NCBI GenBank assembly: GCA_963790715.1
Contig: CAWBPN010000018.1
Coordinates: 1,240,001 to 1,304,000 of the forward strand
Direction of reading: 5' to 3'
Source of the DNA: DCFW01 sp963790715
GTDB taxonomy: Bacteria; Bacteroidota; Bacteroidia; Bacteroidales; Bacteroidaceae
Length of the DNA: 64,000 bases
The position numbers and the translations under genes are program-made. Shown piece by piece: positions 57,316 through 64,000 of this stretch. Position 1 is the first letter of the stretch. The number at the start of each line of letters is the position of its first letter. The notes under the pieces are model-generated. The model had not been told where the DNA came from. It did not search any database and worked only from the letters and a program-made list of their open reading frames with translations.

Positions 57316-58071
57316 ATGGAAAAAATAATAAGTTTCACGTTAAAGGTTTGGCGTCAAAGAGGACCAAAAGAGCAAGGAGCCTTTGAATCTTACCAAATGG
57401 AAGATATTACGGGAGATACTTCTTTCCTTGAAATGCTGGATATTTTGAATGAACAATTGGTTAACGAAGGCAAAGAGCCTGTCGTATTCGACCATGATTG
57501 CCGCGAGGGTATTTGCGGTATGTGTTCTCTTTATATAAACGGTCACCCCCACGGACCTGAAGGAGGAAATACAACATGCCAAGTGTATATGCGTAAGTTT
57601 AACGATGGTGACACTATCACTATTGAACCTTGGCGTTCGGCAGCATTTCCAATAATTCGTGACTTGATGGTGGATCGTACGGCTTTCGATAAGATTATGC
57701 AAGCAGGCGGCTACGTAAGTGTAAACACAGGTGCTCCGCAAGATGCAAATGCAATTCTTATCCCTAAAGATATAGCTGATAAAGCTATGGATGCCGCTTC
57801 ATGTATAGGTTGCGGTGCATGTGTCGCAGCTTGCAAAAACGGTTCGGCAATGTTATTCGTGTCTTCGAAGGTTACGCAATTGGCATTACTTCCACAAGGG
57901 AAACCTGAGGCAGCACGCCGTGCAAAAGCAATGATTGCCAAAATGGATGAACTTGGTTTCGGTAACTGTACCAATACTCGTGCTTGTGAGGCTGAATGCC
58001 CTAAGAACGAAACGGTTATCAATATAGCCAAGTTAAACCGTGAATTCATTTGTGCTAAATTACACGATTAA
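57316..58071 (+). CDS. sdhB: Succinate dehydrogenase/fumarate reductase iron-sulfur subunit
   Basis: 251 residues with all three cluster sites: 2Fe-2S in DCREGICGMCSLYING plus a later Cys (NTTCQVY), and the two C-terminal sites CIGCGACVAACKNG and CTNTRACEAECPKNE. It passes electrons between the flavin and the cytochrome b anchor. It is the last gene of the operon; a strong terminator follows. Confidence 0.96.
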   Translation: MEKIISFTLKVWRQRGPKEQGAFESYQMEDITGDTSFLEMLDILNEQLVNEGKEPVVFDHDCREGICGMCSLYINGHPHGPEGGNTTCQVYMRKFNDGDTITIEPWRSAAFPIIRDLMVDRTAFDKIMQAGGYVSVNTGAPQDANAILIPKDIADKAMDAASCIGCGACVAACKNGSAMLFVSSKVTQLALLPQGKPEAARRAKAMIAKMDELGFGNCTNTRACEAECPKNETVINIAKLNREFICAKLHD

Positions 58072-58097
58072 TCAGACACATAGATATTTGATTTGAT

Positions 58098-58129
58098 AAA
58101 AGTCCCGGCAGTTATTGCCGGGACTTTTT
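58098..58129 (+). terminator. Terminator of sdhCAB
   Basis: AAAGTCCCGGCA and its complement TGCCGGGACTTT form a perfect hairpin with loop GTTAT and a following T-rich stretch. Confidence 0.92.
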
Positions 58130-58137
58130 ATTTTACA

Positions 58138-58145
58138 TACCTTTG
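58138..58145 (+). promoter_or_regulatory. -7 box (TACCTTTG) for the thioredoxin-like gene
   Basis: TAnnTTTG match 19 bases ahead of the ATG at 58165, directly behind the sdhCAB terminator. Confidence 0.6.
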
Positions 58146-58164
58146 TAAAAAAGCGTAAGTAAGG

Positions 58165-58704
58165 ATGAAAATATCAAACTACATTAAATGCATTATAATT
58201 ATGACAACAATTATATGTAGCGGTTGTATCGATTCTCATGAAAATGATAATAGTAATGATACATATTCTTTAGTGAATGTTGGAGACAGCATACCGGATT
58301 TTAGTGTAAAGCTCAGCGGCGGCACTACGTGCACAAATGCAATGCTTAAGAATAACGTATCGGTTATAGTATTCTTCAATACCGATTGTCCCGACTGCCA
58401 AAAGGAACTATCAATAATTAATGCTGCGTACGAGTCGTTTAAGTCGAATGCCGATTTTAAAATAATTGCTATTGCAAGAGAAGAAAATGCCGATTCGATA
58501 AAAAATTACTGGCAATCCCACGACTTAAGCATTCCTTATTCTCCACAAAAGGACAAAACGATTTATAGTAAATTCGCCACTCAACGTATTCCACGAATTT
58601 ATATAAGTAATAAGGAAAACAAAGTAACTTCAAAGTTTTTTGATGAAGAGATGCCGACGATCTCCACATTAGAATCGGCAATTAAGGCTGCATATAAGGA
58701 GTAG
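58165..58704 (+). CDS. TlpA-like thioredoxin-fold lipoprotein
   Basis: 179 residues with a lipoprotein signal (TTIICSGC, Cys21). The thioredoxin-like domain has the redox motif Cys-Pro-Asp-Cys (FFNTDCPDCQKELSI) and the cis-Pro region QRIPRIYISN. AhpC/TSA-type start VGDSIPDFSVKL. It likely acts as a membrane-tethered thiol reductase or peroxidase-like protein in the periplasm. Substrate unknown. Transcribed alone from its own -7 box. Confidence 0.85.
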   Translation: MKISNYIKCIIIMTTIICSGCIDSHENDNSNDTYSLVNVGDSIPDFSVKLSGGTTCTNAMLKNNVSVIVFFNTDCPDCQKELSIINAAYESFKSNADFKIIAIAREENADSIKNYWQSHDLSIPYSPQKDKTIYSKFATQRIPRIYISNKENKVTSKFFDEEMPTISTLESAIKAAYKE

Positions 58705-58872
58705 TGAGTATATTGATATACACGTAGATTTACGTTCAATAATATATTTGTCTCACATGTAAAAGTTGGTAGACTTAAGCATATTTTTTATTGGAGTTTA
58801 CCCGCAAAGCAATAAAAAAGCCAGTAATCGCTTTCGGCGACACCGGCTTCAATTCTTTTTCTGTTGTTGCAA

Positions 58873-59094
58873 TTATTTTGCTTTTGCAGGAGCTGGTTTA
58901 GCTTTTGCAGCAGAGTCAGCAGGAGCAGCTTTCTTTGAAGAATCTGTAGCAGCAGAATCTGTAGCAGCAGAGTCAGCAGGAGCGACAGCTGTTGTATCAG
59001 AATCTTTAGCACCAGTAGCACTAGCTGATTTATTACCACAAGAAGCGAAAGAAATTGCTGCAATAGCAACAAACATAAATACTAACTTTTTCAT
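58873..59094 (-). CDS. Small Ala/Asp/Ser-rich lipoprotein
   Basis: 73 residues starting MKKLVFMFVAIAAISFASC, a clear lipoprotein signal with Cys19. The mature part is low complexity, with repeated ADSAATDSAATDSSKK-type units and a Lys/Ala/Pro-rich tail. It has a TACATTTG -7 box on the minus strand at 59143-59150. Function is unknown; similar short lipoproteins are common in Bacteroidota. It is not a shadow of another gene, as both flanks are non-coding. Confidence 0.75.
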   Translation of the reverse strand: MKKLVFMFVAIAAISFASCGNKSASATGAKDSDTTAVAPADSAATDSAATDSSKKAAPADSAAKAKPAPAKAK

Positions 59095-59334
59095 TTTCTC
59101 TTAATTTTTAATTGTATTAAAATTGCTTTTATTAAAACAAGACAAATGTACGAGCATTCTTAATATGTTGTACCTTTTGACACTATTTATTTATACAATT
59201 TAACTGATTTAGCTGTAACTTTTCTCTTTTGTCAGTATGTGTGTCATGCTCGTGCCTTTTTGGCATGAACGTCTATTTCTTATTATTTTGAGAAAAATAT
59301 TATACGCATTGCATTGGAAATGAGGAAATATGTG

Positions 59335-59342
59335 TATTTTTG
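59335..59342 (+). promoter_or_regulatory. -7 box (TATTTTTG) for the AspT-type transporter
   Basis: TAnnTTTG match 28 bases ahead of the ATG at 59371; a TTG at 59314-59316 is 18 bases upstream of it. Confidence 0.5.
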
Positions 59343-59370
59343 TAAAACTTAAAATTAATATAGAGACCTT

Positions 59371-61038
59371 ATGGATTGGATGCTAGATTTACTTTGGAAC
59401 CCGAGCTCCACAGCTCATATTGTGTTCCTTTACGCCTTTGTTATAACTATAGGGGTACTTTTAGGAAAGGTAAAAGTCGGAGGTATTTCTTTAGGCGTAA
59501 CTTTTGTTTTGTTTGTGGGAATTATTGTAGGTCATTTCGGATTTACAGCAACCACCGAAATTCTTCATTTTATTCGTGATTTCGGTTTGGTTATTTTTGT
59601 GTTTTGCATCGGCTTGCAAGTCGGACCGTCTTTTTTCTCTTCGTTTAAGAAGGGCGGAATGTCACTGAATTTCTCGGCATGCTGTGTAGTATTGTTAAAC
59701 TTGGGCGTTGCTATTCTTTGTTATTACGTATGGAATAAGCATGTGTCACTGCCTATGATGATGGGTGTTATGTATGGAGCTGTTACCAATACTCCTGGAC
59801 TTGGTGCATGTCAAGAAGCCTTGACTCAGCTGCATTATAACGGGCCCCAGATTGCACTCGGGTATGCTTGCGCGTATCCTCTTGGTGTGGTAGGTATTAT
59901 CGGATCGATGATTGCACTTCGTTATATTTTCCATGTTGATACAAAGAAAGAAGAGGAGGAGTGGAATGAAGAAACTGAAGAGACTCATCAAAAGCCTGTA
60001 AATATTGATCTGGAAGTTCATAATGATGCTATTTTCGGTAAAAGTGTAAAGACTGTTACTAATTTCCTTGGTAGGCCTTTTGTTTGTTCGAGAATTTGTC
60101 ATGAAGGAAAGATTAGTATTCCGGAGGATGATACAATTCTTAATCAAGGAGATGTGATGTTGGTAGTATGTTCGGATGAAGATGTTGAACCTATTATTGC
60201 TTTCATAGGTCGTAAAACGCAGATGGAATGGGAAAAGAGCGATTCTCCGTTAGTTTCACGCCGTATTTTGGTTACTAAAACCGAGATAAACGGCAAACGG
60301 TTGGGATCACTTAATTTCCCTCATATATATAATGTGAATATAACTCGTGTCAATCGTTCGGGCGTCGATTTGTTCGCCAACCCTAATTTGGTATTACAGG
60401 TCGGTGACCGCGTAATGGTTGTGGGAACGTTTGATGCAGTTGAACGTGTTGCCTCTGTTCTTGGTAATTCGTTGAAGAGATTGAATGAACCTAATATTGT
60501 TACCTTATTTGTCGGTATTTTCCTAGGTATCTTGTTAGGATGTTTGCCTATAGAATTTCCGGGTATGCCAACTCCTGTCAAGCTAGGTTTGGCAGGTGGC
60601 CCGTTGGTGGTTGCAATATTGATTGGCCGTTTCGGACATAAGATAAAATTGGTGACTTACACTACTCAAAGTGCCAATTTAATGCTGCGTGAAATAGGAA
60701 TAACTCTTTTCCTTGCCAGCGTAGGTATTGAAGCCGGTGCCCATTTCTTTGATACGGTTATACATGGAGATGGCTTATTGTATGTACTTATGGGCTTTTT
60801 AATTACAGTAATTCCATTAATGATTGTTGGTATATTTGACAGGCTTTATTTCAAGACTAATTTTTATGTCTTGGTTGGTTTGTTGGCAGGAACAATGACC
60901 GATCCTCCGGCTTTGGCGTATGCAAATCAGGCAAGTGGCAGCGATGCTCCTTCAGTAGGATATTCCACTGTTTATCCGTTAACGATGTTTCTGCGTATAT
61001 TAGTCGGACAATTGGTATTATTGGTTGCTGGAATATAG
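59371..61038 (+). CDS. AspT/YidE-type transporter with RCK_C domains
   Basis: 555 residues. The two membrane halves of the AspT/YidE/YbjL duplication family flank a central cytoplasmic part with two RCK_C (TrkA_C-like) domains (GDVMLVVCSDEDVEPI and VGDRVMVVGTFDAVERV). Family motifs are FGLVIFVFCIGLQVGPSFF, TNTPGLGACQEAL and TDPPALAYANQ, the last two being the duplicated TxTPxL-type signature. The family includes aspartate:alanine exchangers, but most members have no known substrate. Single-gene unit with its own terminator. Confidence 0.87.
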   Translation: MDWMLDLLWNPSSTAHIVFLYAFVITIGVLLGKVKVGGISLGVTFVLFVGIIVGHFGFTATTEILHFIRDFGLVIFVFCIGLQVGPSFFSSFKKGGMSLNFSACCVVLLNLGVAILCYYVWNKHVSLPMMMGVMYGAVTNTPGLGACQEALTQLHYNGPQIALGYACAYPLGVVGIIGSMIALRYIFHVDTKKEEEEWNEETEETHQKPVNIDLEVHNDAIFGKSVKTVTNFLGRPFVCSRICHEGKISIPEDDTILNQGDVMLVVCSDEDVEPIIAFIGRKTQMEWEKSDSPLVSRRILVTKTEINGKRLGSLNFPHIYNVNITRVNRSGVDLFANPNLVLQVGDRVMVVGTFDAVERVASVLGNSLKRLNEPNIVTLFVGIFLGILLGCLPIEFPGMPTPVKLGLAGGPLVVAILIGRFGHKIKLVTYTTQSANLMLREIGITLFLASVGIEAGAHFFDTVIHGDGLLYVLMGFLITVIPLMIVGIFDRLYFKTNFYVLVGLLAGTMTDPPALAYANQASGSDAPSVGYSTVYPLTMFLRILVGQLVLLVAGI

Positions 61039-61088
61039 TTAGGTAGTCCACTTCATATAATAGATTTTTCTAACGTACCTTTATATTT

Positions 61089-61136
61089 GCTCATTTTCCG
61101 TGAAACCCATTTCACAGAAAATGAGCAGCTTTTTTA
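61089..61136 (+). terminator. Terminator after the AspT-type transporter
   Basis: GCTCATTTTCCGTGAAA at 61089-61105 pairs with 61110-61126 (17 bp, one mismatch), followed by a T run at 61130-61135. Confidence 0.88.
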
Positions 61137-61223
61137 TCCGGCTTTTTAAGTAAAGTGCTATTGAAATGAAATGCAGTAAATACTTGATACGTTTTCGTAC
61201 ATATATATTTATGAGTTGATATT

Positions 61224-61254
61224 TTTGAAGTGTCCCTTACTTTTTGTACTTTTG
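61224..61254 (+). promoter_or_regulatory. Promoter of the MATE exporter
   Basis: TTTG at 61224-61227 and TACTTTTG at 61247-61254 with a 19-base spacer, 17 bases before the ATG at 61272. Confidence 0.78.
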
Positions 61255-61271
61255 CTGAATAAAACATTTTT

Positions 61272-62636
61272 ATGGCTCAAACACGAATTCCAACAGCTTT
61301 AGGAACAGAAGGAATCGGCAAGTTACTTATGCAATATGCCTTACCGGCTATTATTGCAATGACGGCAGCATCTCTGTATAACATCATTGACAGTATATTT
61401 ATCGGACATGGAGTAGGTGCATTAGCCTTGTCAGGATTGGGAATAACCTTCCCGCTTATGAATTTGACTACAGCTTTTGGCACATTGGTAGGCGTTGGTG
61501 CATCCACATTGATGTCCGTGCGGTTAGGACAAAAAGACTATGAAAGTGCCCGTGTCATATTAGGTAATGTTATCACGATGAACTTTATTTTAGGTATATC
61601 ATTGACGGTACTTGGTTTGATATTCCTTGATCCAATATTGATATTTTTCGGTGCCTCATCACGTACGTTACCTTATGCTCATAGTTTTATGTCGGTACTT
61701 TTGTGTGGTAATCTCGTGACGCACATGTATTTCGGTATGAATGCATTGCTGCGGTCTTCAGGTTTCCCTAAAAAAGCCATGTATGCCACTATCGGTTCCG
61801 TATTGATAAATATCGTACTTAATCCGTTTTTTATTTTCGGACTTAAGTTAGGTATACGCGGAAGCGCATTGGCTACCGTCATTTCACAAGTAACGATGAT
61901 GTGCTGGCAGATAGGAATTTTCAGTAACAAAAATAATTTTATACATTTTCAAAAAGGAATATACAGGTTACGTAAAAGACTTGTAATAGATTCGCTTTCT
62001 ATAGGAATGTCTCCGTTTCTAATGAATTTGGCGTCGTGCCTGATTGTCGTTTTAATAAATCAGGGATTAATGAGATATGGAGGAGATTTGGCAATAGGAG
62101 CATTTAGTAATGTAAATCGTATAATGTTTATTTTTGTGATGATTGTGATAGGCCTAAACCAAGGCATGCAACCTATTGCAGGTTATAATTTCGGCGCTAA
62201 GCTTTATCCGAGAGTTACCAAAGTACTTAAAATTACTATGATTTGCGCTACTGTTGTTACTACCACCGGATTTGTAATAGGTGAGTTCTTCCCGAATGCA
62301 GTCGCATCAGTGTTTACTACTGATAGGGAATTGATTAACCAGACGGTTAATGGTATGAGGATTACGATGTGCATGTTTCCGATAATCGGATTTCAAATGG
62401 TAACATCAAATTTCTTTCAAAGTATCGGTATGGCAAAGAAAGCAATCTTTTTATCTCTCACGCGCCAACTGATATTCCTACTACCATCGTTATTGATATG
62501 TCCGCGTTTTTTCGGATTGAACGGAGTATGGATGAGTATGCCTATCGCTGATGCAACTGCTACATTCACGTCAGTGACAATGTTGGTTATTCAATTTCGT
62601 AGTTTTAAGCGCGGAGACAGAATACCTGAAATATAA
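61272..62636 (+). CDS. MATE-family multidrug/sodium antiporter
   Basis: 454 residues with 12 predicted membrane helices in two MatE halves. N-terminal GKLLMQYALPAIIAMTAASL and IIDSIFIGHGVGALALSGLG are typical, and the second half contains INQGLMRYGGDLAIGAFSNV and NQGMQPIAGYNFGA. It exports drugs or metabolites driven by Na+ or H+. Substrate unknown. The kinase-like gene follows 15 bases after the stop, so they are probably co-transcribed. Confidence 0.92.
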   Translation: MAQTRIPTALGTEGIGKLLMQYALPAIIAMTAASLYNIIDSIFIGHGVGALALSGLGITFPLMNLTTAFGTLVGVGASTLMSVRLGQKDYESARVILGNVITMNFILGISLTVLGLIFLDPILIFFGASSRTLPYAHSFMSVLLCGNLVTHMYFGMNALLRSSGFPKKAMYATIGSVLINIVLNPFFIFGLKLGIRGSALATVISQVTMMCWQIGIFSNKNNFIHFQKGIYRLRKRLVIDSLSIGMSPFLMNLASCLIVVLINQGLMRYGGDLAIGAFSNVNRIMFIFVMIVIGLNQGMQPIAGYNFGAKLYPRVTKVLKITMICATVVTTTGFVIGEFFPNAVASVFTTDRELINQTVNGMRITMCMFPIIGFQMVTSNFFQSIGMAKKAIFLSLTRQLIFLLPSLLICPRFFGLNGVWMSMPIADATATFTSVTMLVIQFRSFKRGDRIPEI

Positions 62637-62651
62637 TATAACTTATATAAT

Positions 62652-63275
62652 ATGGAGAATTACATAATAAATATCGGTCGTGAGTTAGGTAGTGGAGGAC
62701 GGTCTATCGGTCATATTTTGGCAAAGCGACGTAATATAGCTTATTATGATAAGGAGCTGTTAGCCATAGCAGCAAAAGAAAGCGGTTTAAGTAAGGAATT
62801 TTTTGAAAAGGCGGATGAACTTACAAGTAGTAACGTGGGGAAAGGACTTTTCGGCTTTCGTTATTCCTTTTATCCTTCGGATATGAATGATAGCAATCCT
62901 CTTAGCAACAGTGCATTGTTTAAGATACAAAGCGATATTGTAAGAGATTTGGCTCAAAAACAATCATGTCTGTTTGTTGGCAGGTGTACCGATTACATTC
63001 TTCGTGATTTTCCCCGTTGTGTTAATGTTTTTATTTCCGCGACTAAGGAAGATCGCATAAACAGCATTATGAAGAACTATAAACTTTCAGCTGAGAAGGC
63101 AGAGGAGATGATGCAGAAAGTCGATAAAAAGCGTGCCGAGTTCTACAATTATTACAGCGTAAATGAGTGGGGTGTTGCCAAGACATATCACCTTTGTATC
63201 AACTCTTCAGTTTTGGGTATTGAGCATACGGCAGATTTTATTGATGAATTTGTTAAACTGAAGCTGGGAGAATAA
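62652..63275 (+). CDS. Cytidylate kinase-like family protein
   Basis: 207 residues of the cytidylate kinase-like (Cmk2) family. The P-loop region reads NIGRELGSGGRSIGHILAK, followed by YYDKELLAIAAKESGLS. A lid-like part (ISATKEDRINSIMKNY) and DKKRAEFYNYYS complete the fold. Nucleotide monophosphate kinase activity is the family expectation but is poorly tested; standard Cmk is a different protein. It follows the MATE gene closely and converges on birA with no gap. Confidence 0.87.
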   Translation: MENYIINIGRELGSGGRSIGHILAKRRNIAYYDKELLAIAAKESGLSKEFFEKADELTSSNVGKGLFGFRYSFYPSDMNDSNPLSNSALFKIQSDIVRDLAQKQSCLFVGRCTDYILRDFPRCVNVFISATKEDRINSIMKNYKLSAEKAEEMMQKVDKKRAEFYNYYSVNEWGVAKTYHLCINSSVLGIEHTADFIDEFVKLKLGE

Positions 63276-64000
63276 TTATAACTTTTCGTTATTTATTACA
63301 TACTTCACCTCTTTGAATGCGTAACGGCGTTCCCTCCCGTCTTTTGGCATTAGATGCAGAGTACCGTCAATGTCGACATTCTTGATATATGCCTCAAAAG
63401 TACCGTTTGCGTCAGCAAAATAGTGATACCCGTCTTTGCGGTAAAGAGCAGAAGCGTAAGTCTTTTGTATCATTGACTCCTGATGAAGCTTCAAGAACAT
63501 ATATTGTATTTGCAAGTTATGTAAGAAATCCATCAATTCTTCTTTCGGACGCACTTCCGTTTGTATTATTTGGTACAGAGATACCGGGTTTATCCCGACT
63601 CCGGTCATATCGCGTTGATTTAAATTGATGCCGACGCCGATAATGCTATTTGCCAGGTTGTCTCCCAATACATCATTCTCTATCAACATACCGCATATCT
63701 TTTGATCTTTCCAGTAAATGTCGTTCGGCCATTTAATGCTGATGTCGTCAGTATATTTTGCAAGGACATTGCGCACGCTCAGTGCAGCTATTTGAGTAAT
63801 AAGAAATTGTTTGTCGGCTTTTAAGAACCATGGTTTGAGCAATGTGGAAAAGAGCAAATTTCTTCTTCTTTTACTGCTCCATTTGTTACCGATTTGTCCG
63901 CGGCCTGCAGATTGATACTCCGCATGCACCGTAGTGAATTCGGTAGGATCTCCATTTCGCAACAGTTTTCTGATCTCGTCTGTTGTTGACGTTGTTTCAA
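63276..64000 (-). CDS. birA: Biotin-[acetyl-CoA-carboxylase] ligase, start cut by window edge
   Basis: The minus strand from the window end reads ETTSTTDEIRKLLRNGDPTE and continues to 63276, about 241 residues. Biotin ligase motifs are QSAGRGQIGNKWSS (GRGR-like biotin-adenylate loop), SIKWPNDIYWKDQKICGMLIE and GVGINLN. Only a few N-terminal residues seem to be missing, so this is a single-domain ligase without a DNA-binding domain. It attaches biotin to carboxylase carrier proteins. An internal start at 63962 would remove the conserved TTST region and is wrong. Confidence 0.92.
   Translation of the reverse strand, partial: ETTSTTDEIRKLLRNGDPTEFTTVHAEYQSAGRGQIGNKWSSKRRRNLLFSTLLKPWFLKADKQFLITQIAALSVRNVLAKYTDDISIKWPNDIYWKDQKICGMLIENDVLGDNLANSIIGVGINLNQRDMTGVGINPVSLYQIIQTEVRPKEELMDFLHNLQIQYMFLKLHQESMIQKTYASALYRKDGYHYFADANGTFEAYIKNVDIDGTLHLMPKDGRERRYAFKEVKYVINNEKL

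Noticed and set aside
58788..59104. Plus-strand and second minus-strand open frames over the small lipoprotein gene
   Set aside because: They are shadows caused by the repetitive GCA/TCA codons; only the minus-strand frame at 58873-59094 has a lipoprotein signal and a -7 box.
59244..59268. Hairpin TCATGC/GCATGA as a terminator
   Set aside because: The stem is only 6 bp with a 13-base loop and no T-run directly after it.

Overview
The window is a 64 kb piece of an AT-rich Bacteroidota chromosome, most likely order Bacteroidales. The evidence is SusC/SusD pairs, a hybrid two-component regulator, promoter boxes of the TAnnTTTG type ahead of many genes, a menaquinone-type sdhCAB set, and the gene order rpsU-xer-hpf-tRNAs-tuf-trnW-secE-nusG-rplKAJL-rpoBC. 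I cannot name a genus from sequence alone.

Region 1 (1-6659) is an L-fucose release and catabolism cluster. A divergent AraC-type regulator (cut by the window edge) faces six tightly packed genes: secreted GH29 alpha-L-fucosidase, aldo/keto reductase, amidohydrolase-type lactonase, FucP-like permease, zinc alcohol dehydrogenase and a mutarotase. The set fits a non-phosphorylating, oxidative fucose route, but no dehydratase is present here.

Region 2 (6660-32942) is a polysaccharide utilisation region with signs of duplication and decay. An intact hybrid two-component system is followed by a conserved promoter block, a SusC N-terminal relic, an IPT/NHL lipoprotein, a SusC/SusD pair, a DUF1735/DUF4361-type lipoprotein and a plug-domain protein without a beta-barrel. 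A second, ruined copy of the regulator comes next, with the same promoter block and another SusC relic. A second SusC/SusD pair, a feruloyl-esterase-like protein with a decayed N-terminus, a GH43 and a GH51 arabinofuranosidase follow. The enzymes point to feruloylated arabinoxylan or arabinan.

Region 3 (33022-54471) is housekeeping: a 7TM-HD phosphodiesterase, gltX, waaA, an M24 aminopeptidase, then the translation/transcription block (rpsU, xerD-like recombinase, hpf, four tRNAs, tuf, tRNA-Trp, secE, nusG, rplK, rplA, rplJ, rplL, rpoB, rpoC). Here tuf, rplK, rplA, rplJ, rplL and rpoC carry about twenty small indels, while rpoB, secE and nusG are clean. All 19 single-base indels can be placed at a codon third position, as if the sequence were a consensus of two strains that differ at synonymous sites. 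I read this as an assembly artefact in essential genes, not as real gene loss.

Region 4 (54561-64000) holds sdhCAB, a thioredoxin-like lipoprotein, a small Ala-rich lipoprotein, an AspT/YidE-type transporter with RCK_C domains, a MATE exporter, a cytidylate kinase-like protein and a birA gene cut by the window end.

I found no CRISPR array, rRNA operon, intact insertion sequence or prophage. The most unusual signals are the wobble-phased indels, the decayed duplicate of the regulator with its leader, and the barrel-less plug protein.
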